A stretch of 64,000 bases of DNA from Neptunomonas antarctica (GTDB lineage: Bacteria > Pseudomonadota > Gammaproteobacteria > Pseudomonadales > Balneatricaceae). Location: positions 62,001-126,000 of the forward strand of contig NZ_LJSI01000052.1 of assembly GCF_001305295.1 (NCBI RefSeq). Direction: 5' to 3'. The translations under genes were made by a program, and so were the position numbers. The notes beneath the pieces are model-generated. The model searched no databases. It worked only from the letters and a program-made list of their open reading frames with translations, and was not told the DNA's origin. Positions 28,095 through 37,758 of the stretch are shown here, one piece after another (the stretch's first letter is position 1; each line of letters starts with the position of its first letter).

Positions 28095-29180
28095 ATGGCT
28101 CTGGGAATACTTGTGGAATTAAAGCATCTGGTAATTAGAGAACTACATAAAGAGGAAGATCAGGCTACCGTTATCAGTGAACGTGGTGGCAGTGTTAATA
28201 CTCAAGATACGGTAGTTCCAGACATGGTTCTGGCCTTAAATAACGCTTTAGCCAGGCGATCGACCCTAACCCATGGATCTTTTAACAAGGACAACCGTGA
28301 CGGTTATCCATTTATCCAGGCATTTGAGAATTACCTCTCTCAAGAGCAATCAGCAACCAACTTCCTTAAATTAGCCGATCTGGGTATCGCTCAGCTCGCA
28401 GCCGCTATGGATGCGCCCTCTTCCCGCGCAGCCACCGGTGGCTATATTATCTTTGCCCACTACCAACAAGAGCGCTATGAGTTTGTTCTTGTGGCCTTGG
28501 TACGAAACCGCTCAGCCATATCACTGAACGACCAGTTAAGCCCTACTGAAGTGGATGAGGTCGATCTCGACAAACTTCATCAAGCTGCAAAAATCAACAT
28601 TACGTCTTACCAGAAAGGCAAGGATAGTTATTTGAGCTTTATGGGTACAAAAGAGAAAGGCGATGTAACCCATTATTTTTCAAATGCATTTGGTTGCACC
28701 GATGTAATGCCGTCTAAAAAATCCACGGGAGACTTGATTCGGGCCACACGCGATTTTTGCACCCAAAATGGCATGGTTGAAGAAAGAGACAAAGTTGTCG
28801 AAGATGTTGTCAGTTACCTCAGCCGTCAACGATCTGAAAAAAACACAGCAAACCTGCCAGAAGTCGAACAAATTTTAGATCAGCACATTCCTGCAGCACA
28901 AGTGGAATCGATGACCGGTAAATTCGGGCGCTTCGCTAACGGAGAAAACTATCAGGTGAGCCAAGAATTTCAGCCTCACACTCATACACTGAACGCTCTG
29001 ACTAAATTAAAAGCAAAAGCAGACAATTGGCAGCTCGATTTTTCCAAACGCTCTTTAGGACCGTTGGCGTCAGGTAGCGAGATTGAATTTGACGAAGAGA
29101 ATCAGGTGCTTATGATCAGACGCCTGCCCAGCCGGGTGGTTGAGCAGATTAAACGTGCGTTGCAAGGTGAAGAGGAATAA
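28095..29180 (+). CDS. 37-kDa nucleoid-associated protein (NdpA/YejK family)
   Basis: This 361-residue protein is a little longer than the E. coli YejK length of about 335. It has the NA37 family blocks, including FIQAFENYLSQEQSATNFLK, TGGYIIFAHYQQERYEFVLV, DLDKLHQAAKINI, YLSFMGTKEKGDVTHYFSNA and SGSEIEFDEENQVLMIRRLP. YejK binds DNA and topoisomerases in E. coli. The ATG at 28095 has only a weak Shine-Dalgarno. A good terminator follows the gene. Confidence 0.88.
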   Translation: MALGILVELKHLVIRELHKEEDQATVISERGGSVNTQDTVVPDMVLALNNALARRSTLTHGSFNKDNRDGYPFIQAFENYLSQEQSATNFLKLADLGIAQLAAAMDAPSSRAATGGYIIFAHYQQERYEFVLVALVRNRSAISLNDQLSPTEVDEVDLDKLHQAAKINITSYQKGKDSYLSFMGTKEKGDVTHYFSNAFGCTDVMPSKKSTGDLIRATRDFCTQNGMVEERDKVVEDVVSYLSRQRSEKNTANLPEVEQILDQHIPAAQVESMTGKFGRFANGENYQVSQEFQPHTHTLNALTKLKAKADNWQLDFSKRSLGPLASGSEIEFDEENQVLMIRRLPSRVVEQIKRALQGEEE

Positions 29181-29194
29181 TTTAACACCTAGCA

Positions 29195-29218
29195 AAAAGG
29201 ACGCTATTGCGTCCTTTT
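29195..29218 (+). terminator. rho-independent terminator, NA37 gene (possibly bidirectional with clpX)
   Basis: The perfect 10-bp stem AAAAGGACGC/GCGTCCTTTT encloses a TATT loop and lies 14 bp after the NA37 stop. Its A and T tails allow function on both strands between the convergent NA37 and clpX genes. Confidence 0.85.
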
Positions 29219-29255
29219 AGTCCAGCGTTTATCTAAGTAACTACCTTTTCCGTAA

Positions 29256-30539
29256 CTACTTTTCAGCGGTTACTTTCTTCTCTGGCGTTTCGTAAATAAG
29301 AATCGGTTCAGACGTACCAGCAATCACGCCTTCATCGATAACGACCTTGCTTACATTTTCCATAGAAGGTAGCTGATACATGATGTCCAGCAAAGTACCT
29401 TCGAGAATAGAGCGTAAACCACGCGCACCCGTTTTACGCGCTAAGGCGTGCTTGGCGATCGCATGTAAGGCTTCTATACGAAAATCAACTTCAGCGCCTT
29501 CCATTTCAAACAGTTTGGTATATTGTCGCACCAGACTGTTTTTCGGCTCTGTCAGAATCTGCATCAATGCTTCTTCATCAAGCTCGCCGAGCGTTGCTAT
29601 CATTGGCAAACGGCCCACGAATTCCGGAATAAGACCGAATTTAACCAGATCTTCTGCTTCGATATCTAACAACGTGTCTGTAATAGATTTAGTATCATCC
29701 TTACTTTTCACGCTGGCATTAAAGCCAATAGAGCTTTTCTCGGAGCGATCACGAATAATCTGCTCAAGCCCTGAAAAGGCACCACCACAGATAAACAGTA
29801 TATTCGATGTATCAACCTGCAAAAATTCCTGCTGAGGATGCTTACGTCCACCCTGAGGCGGCACAGAAGCAACCGTACCCTCAATCAGCTTCAGTAACGC
29901 CTGCTGAACACCTTCACCGGATACATCACGTGTAATTGATGGGTTATCAGATTTACGTGAAATCTTGTCGATCTCATCAATATAAACGATACCCAATTGA
30001 GCACGCTCAATATCATAATCACATTTTTGCAGAAGTTTCTGAATAATGTTTTCTACATCTTCACCCACATAACCCGCTTCAGTCAGCGTCGTTGCATCAG
30101 CGATTGTAAAAGGAACATTCAACAAACGCGCCAATGTTTGCGCTAACAGCGTTTTACCACTGCCTGTAGGGCCAATTAGCAGGATGTTGCTTTTACTGAG
30201 CTCTACTTCCTTGTTGGCCGAACTGCTCTGGAACCGCAAACGCTTGTAATGATTATATACAGCAACAGCCAGTACTTTTTTAGCACGGTCCTGGCCGATA
30301 ACATAGTCATCAAGTTTAGCTTTGATTTCAGCAGGAATTGGCAAGCTGTCCTGTGCTTCCTGCTCATCAATATCTTGAATCTCTTCACGAATAATATCGT
30401 TACACAGATCCACACATTCATCACAGATAAAGACAGAAGGACCAGCAATCAACTTTTTAACTTCATCCTGATTCTTTCCACAGAATGAACAAAAAAGCTT
30501 GCCCTTTTCGTCATCTTTGTCGTTGATATCATCACTCAT
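29256..30539 (-). CDS. clpX: ATP-dependent protease unfoldase ClpX
   Basis: This 427-residue AAA+ unfoldase feeds substrates to ClpP. The N-terminal zinc-binding domain has two CxxC-type pairs (FCSFCGKN and [10 protein letters not shown]). Walker A is GPTGSGKT, the pore loop GYVG lies in [11 protein letters not shown], and Walker B is IVYIDEIDK. The ClpP-docking IGF-type loop appears as SSIGFNA. It sits 103 bp downstream of clpP. The gene usually found next, lon, is not present; the neighbour is the convergent NA37 gene. Confidence 0.97.
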   Translation of the reverse strand: MSDDINDKDDEKGKLFCSFCGKNQDEVKKLIAGPSVFICDECVDLCNDIIREEIQDIDEQEAQDSLPIPAEIKAKLDDYVIGQDRAKKVLAVAVYNHYKRLRFQSSSANKEVELSKSNILLIGPTGSGKTLLAQTLARLLNVPFTIADATTLTEAGYVGEDVENIIQKLLQKCDYDIERAQLGIVYIDEIDKISRKSDNPSITRDVSGEGVQQALLKLIEGTVASVPPQGGRKHPQQEFLQVDTSNILFICGGAFSGLEQIIRDRSEKSSIGFNASVKSKDDTKSITDTLLDIEAEDLVKFGLIPEFVGRLPMIATLGELDEEALMQILTEPKNSLVRQYTKLFEMEGAEVDFRIEALHAIAKHALARKTGARGLRSILEGTLLDIMYQLPSMENVSKVVIDEGVIAGTSEPILIYETPEKKVTAEK

Positions 30540-30642
30540 TCAACTACCTCATACTCATTCACGCAAAGCGGTATTTTAATTAATTGTGGCTGGTGACACA
30601 TTTTTCAACCCACAGCCACTTTATACGTCCCGCTAACGCCGT

Positions 30643-31275
30643 TTATTGACCCTGACGCTTATCCAGAACAGAGTCGATAAGACCATATTCTGCTGCGGCT
30701 GCAGGATCCATAAAGTTATCCCGATCAGTATCACGTGCGATAGTCGCCATATCTTGTCCTGTATGCTCAGACAAAATACGATTTAACTTATCGCGTATAC
30801 TCAGAATCTCTTTAGTGTGTATTTCAATATCCGTTGCCTGCCCCTGATAACCACCTAATGGCTGGTGAATCATGACACGGGCATTAGGTAAAGCATGTCG
30901 CTTACCTGCAGCACCCGCCGACAACAAGAAAGCACCCATACTAGCCGCCTGGCCAATACACATCGTACTAACATCTGGCTTGATAAACTGCATCGTATCG
31001 TAAATCGCCAGACCCGCTGTTACGGAACCACCTGGCGAATTAATGTACAAATGAATATCTTTATCTGGATTTTCAGCTTCAAGAAATAGCAACTGAGCAA
31101 CGATCAAGTTAGCCATATGATCTTCAACCTGGCCAACCAGAAAGATTACTCGCTCTTTCAGAAGACGTGAATAGATATCATACGCACGCTCACCGCGGGC
31201 AGACTGCTCTACTACCATCGGCACCAGACCAGAGTTTTCAATGATTTTGGCATTGTCCTGATGGAATACTGACAT
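30643..31275 (-). CDS. clpP: ATP-dependent Clp protease proteolytic subunit ClpP
   Basis: This 210-residue serine peptidase assembles into a double heptameric ring with ClpX. The catalytic serine is in [14 protein letters not shown] and the catalytic histidine in [10 protein letters not shown]. The catalytic aspartate is in the C-terminal part ([11 protein letters not shown]). The N-terminal propeptide-like segment precedes [20 protein letters not shown]. It lies downstream of tig, separated by a terminator-like hairpin, and upstream of clpX. Confidence 0.97.
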   Translation of the reverse strand: MSVFHQDNAKIIENSGLVPMVVEQSARGERAYDIYSRLLKERVIFLVGQVEDHMANLIVAQLLFLEAENPDKDIHLYINSPGGSVTAGLAIYDTMQFIKPDVSTMCIGQAASMGAFLLSAGAAGKRHALPNARVMIHQPLGGYQGQATDIEIHTKEILSIRDKLNRILSEHTGQDMATIARDTDRDNFMDPAAAAEYGLIDSVLDKRQGQ

Positions 31276-31301
31276 GCAATTTACTCCTTAACCTGATAAA
31301 C

Positions 31302-31338
31302 AAAAAACGACAGAGGATCATTACCAACTGTCGTTTTT
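31302..31338 (-). terminator. rho-independent terminator downstream of tig
   Basis: On the minus strand, AAAAACGACAG and CTGTCGTTTTTT form an 11-bp stem around a 14-nt loop, ending in a T run. It lies between tig and clpP, so it can separate or attenuate their transcription. Confidence 0.75.
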
Positions 31339-31390
31339 CATTCAGTCAATACGTCATTAGCGACGTAAGAACCTATGACCCTACTTCGCT

Positions 31391-32695
31391 TTATTGCTGA
31401 GCGGGCTTGATTGCGTCTTCATAAGCAACTGCCACTTCTGTGACGTTAGCAGAAGCAAGTAGACTATCAACAGCCTGATCTTCTAATACCAAACCTTTAA
31501 CCTGATTCAGCATTTCATCATTGCTGTAGTACCAATCAATAACCTCTTTAGGATCCTGATAAGTACTCGCCATCTCTTCCACTGTTGAACGAACACGTTC
31601 ATCATCTGCTTTGATTTCGTTAGCTTTGATGACTTCCTGCACCAGCAGACCTACAGTAACACGACGCTTAGCCTGCTCTTCAAACATCTCTTTTGGCAAC
31701 ATGCTTGGATCAATATCTGCACCACCACCAAAACGCTGAACTGCCTGTTTACGCAGATTTTCAATTTCACTGTCAACCAGTGAACTTGGTACTTCAATCG
31801 CGTTAATATCAACAAGCTGAGTGAAAACCTGATCTTTTAGTTTCATTTTAAGGGCGTTTTTCATCTCACGTTCCATATTCGAACGCACTTCTACCTTAAA
31901 TGTTTCTAAATCAGTGGCTTCCAATCCAAACTTAGCAAAGAGCTCTTCGTTCAATTCTGGCAGATGCGGTGTAGAAACAGTCAGCACTTTAACTTTAAAT
32001 ACAGCTGCTTTGCCTTTCAGATTTTCTGCATGATACTCTTCAGGAAAGGATGCATTAACTTCAACTTCGTCCCCTGCTTTAGCACCCACTAGGCCATCTT
32101 CGAAGCCCGGGATCATGGAATTTGAACCTAACACTAAATCCATTGCTTCAGCTTTTCCGCCTTCGAACGCTTCTCCATCGATAAAGCCTTCGAAATCCAA
32201 TTTCAGACGATCACCGTCTTTAGCATCCGATTCAACTTCAGACCAATCAGCCTGCTGCTTACGCAGTGTGTCGATCATCTTTTCCAAATCTTCATCTTTC
32301 ACTTCTGAGCTTTGCTTTTCAATCGTTACAGCAGAGTAATCAGCCAGAGCTATTTCCGGATATACTTCAAATGTTGCTGTGAACTGAAAGTCTTCACCGT
32401 CTTTATCATTTTTGAAATCGATCTGCGGGCCACCAGCAGGCAAGATTTTCTCTTGCTGAACTGCTTCATAGAAGCTCTGCTGAATCACTTCACCAATAAC
32501 ATCCTGACGAATACTAGCACCGTAACGCTGCTTAACAACTTTCAAAGGCACTTTACCAGGACGGAAACCGTCCAGACGAGTTGTACGTGCAGTATGCTGC
32601 ACTCGCTTATTTACATCATTCTCAATGCGCTCTGCTGGCACAGTGATTGTCATCTGACGCTCTAGAGCGGAGGTCGTTTCAACAGAAACTTGCAT
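31391..32695 (-). CDS. tig: trigger factor
   Basis: This ribosome-bound chaperone and peptidyl-prolyl isomerase is 434 residues from the ATG at 32695. That ATG is preceded by GAGGA; an upstream in-frame codon at 32710 is not supported. The N-terminal ribosome-binding domain has the GFRPGKVPLKVVKQRYG signature. The FKBP-like domain spans about 155-240 (DRLKLDFEGFIDGEAFEGG). The helical C-terminal chaperone arms follow. It is the first protein gene after the tRNA block on this strand and leads the tig-clpP-clpX set. Confidence 0.97.
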   Translation of the reverse strand: MQVSVETTSALERQMTITVPAERIENDVNKRVQHTARTTRLDGFRPGKVPLKVVKQRYGASIRQDVIGEVIQQSFYEAVQQEKILPAGGPQIDFKNDKDGEDFQFTATFEVYPEIALADYSAVTIEKQSSEVKDEDLEKMIDTLRKQQADWSEVESDAKDGDRLKLDFEGFIDGEAFEGGKAEAMDLVLGSNSMIPGFEDGLVGAKAGDEVEVNASFPEEYHAENLKGKAAVFKVKVLTVSTPHLPELNEELFAKFGLEATDLETFKVEVRSNMEREMKNALKMKLKDQVFTQLVDINAIEVPSSLVDSEIENLRKQAVQRFGGGADIDPSMLPKEMFEEQAKRRVTVGLLVQEVIKANEIKADDERVRSTVEEMASTYQDPKEVIDWYYSNDEMLNQVKGLVLEDQAVDSLLASANVTEVAVAYEDAIKPAQQ

Positions 32696-32961
32696 GGAAT
32701 TCCTCACCAAAAAAATACTATGTACTGGTTAGTCGATCGCGGTGAACTAGTTTACCGGAATATTTCCCTGATTAGTTCACAGAATCGCTTATTTAGACTC
32801 GATTATACTGACAAGTCAAAAATTCTAAAGCGCGAAAGTTTCGGGCACTTGAGCTTATTAGTCAAGAGCTAACGGAAAATCAGAGCGCACAATAACATTC
32901 ATAGAAGAAAATAGATTTTTTTTAAGGACTAAAGACACAAATGGGGGGAGAAAAAAACATA

Positions 32962-33038
32962 TGGGGTGAACGATGGGGCTTGAACCCACGACCGCCGGAA
33001 TCACAATCCGGAGCTCTACCAACTGAGCTACGCCCACC
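32962..33038 (-). tRNA. tRNA-His (GTG), copy 1
   Basis: 77 nt including the encoded CCA and the extra 5' G(-1) paired to C73, a hallmark of histidine tRNA. The GTG anticodon sits in GGATTGTGATTCC, and the T-arm GGTTCAAGCC is canonical. It is the last of three tRNAs in the transcript, followed by a T-rich stretch. Confidence 0.96.
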
Positions 33039-33070
33039 ACAAAAAAAACACCATTTATCGGGGAGATAAA

Positions 33071-33155
33071 TGGTGCGGATGGAGAGACTCGAACTCTCAC
33101 GCCTTGCGGCACTGGTACCTAAAACCAGCGTGTATACCAATTTCACCACATCCGC
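33071..33155 (-). tRNA. tRNA-Leu (TAG)
   Basis: 85 nt with CCA and the long variable arm of a class II tRNA. The anticodon loop TTTAGGT gives UAG, reading CUA/CUN leucine codons. It starts GCGGATGTGG and ends CCATCCGCACCA, and lies between two identical tRNA-His genes. Confidence 0.95.
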
Positions 33156-33171
33156 ATTTCGATATTTAGCA

Positions 33172-33248
33172 TGGGGTGAACGATGGGGCTTGAACCCACG
33201 ACCGCCGGAATCACAATCCGGAGCTCTACCAACTGAGCTACGCCCACC
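33172..33248 (-). tRNA. tRNA-His (GTG), copy 2
   Basis: This is identical over all 77 nt to the copy at 32962-33038, with G(-1), a GTG anticodon and an encoded CCA. It is the first tRNA after the promoter at 33363-33391. Confidence 0.96.
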
Positions 33249-33559
33249 ATAACTAAAAATCAATTTCTTTTAACCAGGGGATGAAAGAAATCATCTTACT
33301 TTAAACAGTTATTACTCATAACTGCATTGGAGTTTAGGAGGCTCCTCGTGAAGATGTGGCGTATTCTATGGAGACCGACGCATACTGTCAACAAGTTTAT
33401 ACAAGAAATATTGAATAAATTCACAGTAATTTCAATACACTAGCTTTAGCGATCAAAATTCATAGGTAATTACAGCCGATTGACTAACAAGACTCGATCA
33501 TCACCGCACAATAATGCAATGACTCTGGCAGCTAACCCTTACCGTCAGCTATGCGCCAT
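33249..33559. other. tRNA leader and cueR 3' flank
   Basis: This 311-bp gap holds the tRNA promoter (33363-33391) and the tRNA 5' leader. To the right is about 165 bp of AT-rich sequence downstream of cueR, in which I see no gene and no strong terminator. Confidence 0.5.
33363..33391 (-). promoter_or_regulatory. sigma-70 promoter of the His-Leu-His tRNA operon
   Basis: On the minus strand, a perfect TTGACA (-35, 33386-33391) and TAGAAT (-10, 33363-33368) are separated by exactly 17 bp. It lies about 115 bp upstream of the first tRNA-His. A small GGAG/CTCC hairpin lies between promoter and tRNA. Confidence 0.8.
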
Positions 33560-33955
33560 TTACTGAGAGGCACCACTCAGTTTATCCAAAATAGGACACT
33601 CGGCCCTTGAATCACCCGAACACAGCCCTACTACACCCTCTAAAATATCCCTCATTTTTTGCAACTGCATGATCTGGTCATTCACTTTATTTAAATGCTG
33701 CACTGCTTTTTGCTTAACAACCGCACTACTTCGCTCAGGATCAAGCGACAACAACAGCAATTCATGACTATCACTTAATGAAAACCCCAAATCTCTAGCG
33801 CGCTTAATAAAAACCAACAGCGCTAACTGATCAGCATCATACTGGCGATAGCCATTATCTCCGCGCTTTGCCGGCGGTATAATCTTCTCTTGCTCATAGT
33901 ATCGAATAGTCTTACTACTCAGCCCGGTGTATTTGGCGGCTTCAGCAATATTCAT
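33560..33955 (-). CDS. cueR: CueR-type copper-responsive MerR regulator
   Basis: This is a 131-residue MerR-family activator. The winged HTH spans 1-70 (AAKYTGLSSKTIRYYEQEKI), followed by a dimerisation helix. The metal loop has C112 and C120 (LCSGDSRAECPI), the spacing of the Cu(I)-binding cysteines in E. coli CueR. It is divergent from copA, and the shared 122-bp gap contains a MerR-type promoter. It should activate copA when cytoplasmic Cu(I) (or Ag/Au) rises. Confidence 0.95.
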   Translation of the reverse strand: MNIAEAAKYTGLSSKTIRYYEQEKIIPPAKRGDNGYRQYDADQLALLVFIKRARDLGFSLSDSHELLLLSLDPERSSAVVKQKAVQHLNKVNDQIMQLQKMRDILEGVVGLCSGDSRAECPILDKLSGASQ

Positions 33956-33977
33956 TAATTTACCTTAAATTTTTAAT

Positions 33978-34008
33978 TTGACCTTACAGTGACTGTAACC
34001 CTTACACT
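33978..34008 (+). promoter_or_regulatory. CueR-controlled copA promoter with 19-bp spacer
   Basis: TTGACC (-35) and TACACT (-10) are separated by 19 bp, the overlong spacer typical of MerR-activated promoters. A perfect inverted repeat, TTACAGTGACTGTAA (33984-33998), sits within the spacer as the likely operator. Confidence 0.88.
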
Positions 34009-34077
34009 CATTCAATATTACTGCATTTAGTTGATAGGCGCGATCAGCAACGCCTGCCACCCTGAGGGCCACATATC

Positions 34078-36294
34078 ATGAAAACCACACTCATTCTGGA
34101 AAACGTATCTTGCGCCGGCTGCGTAAAAAAGATCGAGACCTGCGTATCAAAAATACCCAACATTGAGCAGGCAGAAGTCAATTTCCCACAACGCAAACTT
34201 TATATTAGCGGTACAGCCAGTGCCGAACTGATCATCAAAGAACTGGAGAGCATTGGATACCAGGCCCGCCCTTCACAAAGCGACGCGGAAGACAGAATTA
34301 AACAAAAGGAAGCACAGCAAGCACGATACCGGCAGCGCCTGATTCAAGCGGCAGTTGCTCTTGCACTAGGCATACCCCTCATGCTCAGCGGCTTTTTCAT
34401 GGAGGACATGAGCGTCCAGACACCCAACGATCAAATTTTATGGGGAGTCACAGGGCTTATCACGCTTGCCATTATGTTTTTTTCGGGCCGCCACTTCTTT
34501 TCGGGCGCGTTCACCGCGCTACGTAATGCCAGCTCTACGATGGACACTTTGATTTCAATCGGCACCGGAAGTGCATGGCTGTTTTCCATGCTGGTTGTTC
34601 TTATGCCTCACTTATTACCGGCCGATGCCCGACATATCTATTTCGAAGCAGCGGTTATGATTATCGGCTTAGTCAACCTCGGACAGGCAATGGAACTCAG
34701 AGCACGCACCCGAACGTCTGATGCGGTAGAGCGCCTGTTAGACCTGCAACCGAAAACCGCACGTGTGATTCGCAATGAAAAAGAACAAGACATACCTCTT
34801 GAACTGGTTCAGGTAGACGATCATATCCGTATTAGGCCAGGCGAACAGATTCCTGTTGATGCACGTGTGCTAGAAGGACAAAGCTATATAGATGAGTCAA
34901 TGCTAACCGGCGAACCCGTTGCCGTTAACAAAAAAATCGGAGATACCGTATCCGGCGGCACTTTCAACAAATCCGGCAGTTTACTGGTGACAGCCGAAAG
35001 GGTTGGCTCAGAAACCGCACTGAGCCGTATTGTAGAAATGATCAAACAGGCGCAAAACAGCAAACCTGACATAGCGCGATTAGCCGACAAAATCTCATCT
35101 ATATTTGTGCCAGCTGTCATTCTTATTAGTATCGCCACAGCAATTATTTGGTATTTTTTCGGCCCGGAACCTAAAATCGCTTACATGCTGGTAACGGCCA
35201 CGACCGTACTTATCATCGCCTGTCCTTGCGCACTCGGACTAGCCACACCCATGTCAGTCATGGTGGGCGTAGGCAAAGCCGCAGAGCATGGCGTACTCAT
35301 CAGAAACGCGCAGGCACTGCAATCAGCAGCTGGTATCACTACATTAATTATCGATAAAACAGGCACCGTCACTGAAGGCGCACCCAAACTAACCAGCATA
35401 ATCGCGCTGCAAGGATCTGAAGAACATCTGTTAACACTGGCCGCCTCACTGGAAACATTATCCGAACACCCATTGGCTGAAGCCATTGTAGACGCCGCGA
35501 AAAAAGCACAGCTTAAGCTACTTCCCGTTAAACAATTCAACTCCGTCACAGGAAGAGGCGTCACTGGTAAGATAGGTGTTGAAACGCTGCTGATGGGCAA
35601 TCTCGCCTTCATGCAAGAAAACGGCATTGATAGCCAACAAGTTAGCGACCAAATCACAAAGCTAACCGCCAATGCACACACGCCCGTGTATATAGCAGCA
35701 AACGATCAACTAATTGGATTCATCTCCGTAGCTGACCCAATACGCCACGATTCAGCGGCTGCCATTAAGCGACTGCAGAAGGCCGGCATAAAAGTCATTA
35801 TGCTGACAGGAGATAATCAGCAAACCGCCGCTGCCGTTGCACAACAAGTCGGCGTAGATGAGTTTATTGCAGGAGTAATGCCAGCAGACAAAGCCAGCAA
35901 AGTAAAATTATTGCAGCAACAAGGCGGCATTATAGCCATGGCCGGTGATGGTATTAATGATGCCCCCGCTCTGGCGCAGGCAGATGTAGGATTTGCCATT
36001 GGCAATGGAACAGATATCGCTATCGAAAGCGCTGATATGGTGCTTATTCGTAACTCATTGCATAGCGTTGCTGATGCGATTGAGCTATCTAAAGCCACGC
36101 TTAAAAACATCCACCAGAACCTCTTCGGTGCATTTCTTTATAATAGTCTGGGGATACCGATTGCTGCAGGTATTCTATTTCCATTTACGGGCATTCTGTT
36201 AAGCCCGATTATTGCTGGCGCAGCAATGGCTTTCTCTTCAGCTACTGTCGTGGGAAATGCAAATCGATTAAGACTGTTTAAACCATCAGCTTAA
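34078..36294 (+). CDS. copA: Cu(I)-translocating P-type ATPase CopA
   Basis: This 738-residue P1B-type pump exports cytoplasmic Cu(I). One N-terminal HMA domain carries C12 and C15 (VSCAGCVKK); many homologues have two. The actuator domain has [12 protein letters not shown]. The transport-site CPC lies in [11 protein letters not shown] and the phosphorylated Asp in [10 protein letters not shown]. The HP motif is SEHPLAEAI, the ATP-binding loop is [18 protein letters not shown], and TM8 contains the M-S signature ([13 protein letters not shown]). It is driven by the CueR promoter immediately upstream. Confidence 0.96.
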   Translation: MKTTLILENVSCAGCVKKIETCVSKIPNIEQAEVNFPQRKLYISGTASAELIIKELESIGYQARPSQSDAEDRIKQKEAQQARYRQRLIQAAVALALGIPLMLSGFFMEDMSVQTPNDQILWGVTGLITLAIMFFSGRHFFSGAFTALRNASSTMDTLISIGTGSAWLFSMLVVLMPHLLPADARHIYFEAAVMIIGLVNLGQAMELRARTRTSDAVERLLDLQPKTARVIRNEKEQDIPLELVQVDDHIRIRPGEQIPVDARVLEGQSYIDESMLTGEPVAVNKKIGDTVSGGTFNKSGSLLVTAERVGSETALSRIVEMIKQAQNSKPDIARLADKISSIFVPAVILISIATAIIWYFFGPEPKIAYMLVTATTVLIIACPCALGLATPMSVMVGVGKAAEHGVLIRNAQALQSAAGITTLIIDKTGTVTEGAPKLTSIIALQGSEEHLLTLAASLETLSEHPLAEAIVDAAKKAQLKLLPVKQFNSVTGRGVTGKIGVETLLMGNLAFMQENGIDSQQVSDQITKLTANAHTPVYIAANDQLIGFISVADPIRHDSAAAIKRLQKAGIKVIMLTGDNQQTAAAVAQQVGVDEFIAGVMPADKASKVKLLQQQGGIIAMAGDGINDAPALAQADVGFAIGNGTDIAIESADMVLIRNSLHSVADAIELSKATLKNIHQNLFGAFLYNSLGIPIAAGILFPFTGILLSPIIAGAAMAFSSATVVGNANRLRLFKPSA

Positions 36295-36330
36295 AGATTT
36301 TATTGTAAAGAATACACATAGCAAAATATC

Positions 36331-36365
36331 GCAAGGGCACAAAAACGGCCACTACACGCCCTTGC
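36331..36365 (+). terminator. possible copA terminator
   Basis: An 8-bp GC-rich stem, GCAAGGGC/GCCCTTGC, surrounds a 19-nt loop 36 bp after the copA stop. The following TTATT is a weak U-tract, so termination is plausible but not certain. Confidence 0.45.
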
Positions 36366-36464
36366 TTATTAAGGCTTTAATGATTGGAGTTAGAAATGCT
36401 CATAGCGGCGCTATTGGCGATATTATTTAACGTATTAGAAGGCAGAAAGTATGTGAGGAGTGAC

Positions 36465-36541
36465 TGGTGCGCCCAGTAGGAATCGAACCTACAACCTACG
36501 CCTTAGAAGGGCGTTGCTCTATCCAGTTGAGCTATGGGCAC
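36465..36541 (-). tRNA. tRNA-Arg (TCT)
   Basis: 77 nt with encoded CCA. The acceptor GTGCCCA pairs with TGGGCGC (one G-U pair). The anticodon loop CTTCTAA gives UCU, reading AGA/AGG, and the T-arm is AGGTTCGATTCCT. It is separated from the His-Leu-His cluster by the cueR-copA pair. Confidence 0.95.
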
Positions 36542-36623
36542 TGTCAGAAACCAGGTAAAAACCTGAACCTTTATGAGGCCCTGCTGCTGAACCGAGATTC
36601 AAAGGCCTTATAAAGGAGGCAGT

Positions 36624-36652
36624 ATCCTAAAGGAGCATTGGTATATCGTCAA
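36624..36652 (-). promoter_or_regulatory. sigma-70 promoter of tRNA-Arg
   Basis: On the minus strand, TTGACG (36647-36652) and TAGGAT (36624-36629) lie 17 bp apart, about 80 bp upstream of the tRNA. It overlaps the region divergent from folD. Confidence 0.7.
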
Positions 36653-36786
36653 TATTTTTTTAAGTCATCCTGCATTAAACTACTATATGCGCCTATTATT
36701 CCATCCTCCACTTGGCCGAAGCGGCTTAACATGAGAAAATCCGCGCAGTTTTGATACAACGCCTGCATCGGGAAACGCCAAACATA

Positions 36787-37638
36787 ATGACCGCACAGAT
36801 TATTGACGGAAAAAAGATTGCTGCCGACGTCCGTCGACAGGTAGCAGAAAAAATCCAAGACCGACTCACAAAAAGTAAACGCGCGCCTTGCCTTGCCGTG
36901 GTTATTGTTGGTAACGATCCGGCTTCTCATGTGTATGTTCGCAATAAAAAGAACGCCTGTATTGAGGTAGGAATTGAATCCATTTCTTATGATTTACCCG
37001 TCGACACTTCACAGCAAAAATTACTATCGCTGGTAGATGAGCTTAACGCCAATCCAGATATAGACGGAATTCTCGTTCAGCTCCCTTTACCAGCCGAGCT
37101 GAATAGTAATGAAATCCTTGAGCATATTCAGCCAGAAAAAGATGTTGATGGATTCCATCCATTTAACCTTGGCCGCTTAGCCCAGAGGATGCCGGCATTA
37201 CGCCCCTGCACACCCAAAGGCGTAATGCTACTTCTTGAATCAACGGATATTGACCTCCATGGCCAGGAAGCGGTTGTTGTGGGTGCATCCAATATCGTCG
37301 GCCGCCCCATGTCTCTAGAGCTATTGCTGGCAGGTTGCACGGTTACAACCACGCACCGTTTTACACGCGACCTTGCGTTTCATGTAAAACGTGCTGACAT
37401 TGTTGTCGTTGGCGTGGGTAAACCAGGCCTGGTAAAAGGCGAGTGGATCAAAGAAGGCGCTATTGTTATAGATGTTGGCATTAACCGTCTGGAAGATGGC
37501 CGCTTAGTAGGCGATGTAGATTATGACATCGCGGCTCAGAGCGCAGGGTGGATAACGCCAGTTCCAGGTGGTGTTGGCCCGATGACCGTTGCCTGCTTGA
37601 TGGAGAACACATTGGAAGCAGCTTCTAGAAACGATTGA
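36787..37638 (+). CDS. folD: methylenetetrahydrofolate dehydrogenase/cyclohydrolase FolD
   Basis: This bifunctional enzyme interconverts methylene-, methenyl- and 10-formyl-tetrahydrofolate. From the ATG at 36787 ([12 protein letters not shown]) it is 283 residues, the family norm. An in-frame codon at 36751 would add an atypical 12-residue leader. Conserved blocks are [19 protein letters not shown] (with the catalytic lysine), [43 protein letters not shown] and [18 protein letters not shown]. It is convergent with cysS. Confidence 0.96.
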   Translation: MTAQIIDGKKIAADVRRQVAEKIQDRLTKSKRAPCLAVVIVGNDPASHVYVRNKKNACIEVGIESISYDLPVDTSQQKLLSLVDELNANPDIDGILVQLPLPAELNSNEILEHIQPEKDVDGFHPFNLGRLAQRMPALRPCTPKGVMLLLESTDIDLHGQEAVVVGASNIVGRPMSLELLLAGCTVTTTHRFTRDLAFHVKRADIVVVGVGKPGLVKGEWIKEGAIVIDVGINRLEDGRLVGDVDYDIAAQSAGWITPVPGGVGPMTVACLMENTLEAASRND

Positions 37639-37677
37639 TCCCATTAAAAATTTAAAAAGCACTCAATAAAACACCAT

Positions 37678-37707
37678 AAAAAAAGCGAGCTCATTGCTCG
37701 CTTTTTT
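37678..37707. terminator. bidirectional terminator between folD and cysS
   Basis: The GCGAGC/GCTCGC stem with a TCATT loop is flanked by an A7 run on the left and T6 on the right. It can terminate the convergent folD and cysS transcripts on both strands. Confidence 0.88.
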
Positions 37708-37758
37708 ATGCCAGATTACCCAAACAGCAACCGCTACAAGGTTAAATCTGAGAGACGG

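Noticed and set aside
32858-33263. ORFs on both strands over the tRNA block
   Set aside because: They are translations of tRNA-His/Leu sequence; the tRNA genes fully explain the region.
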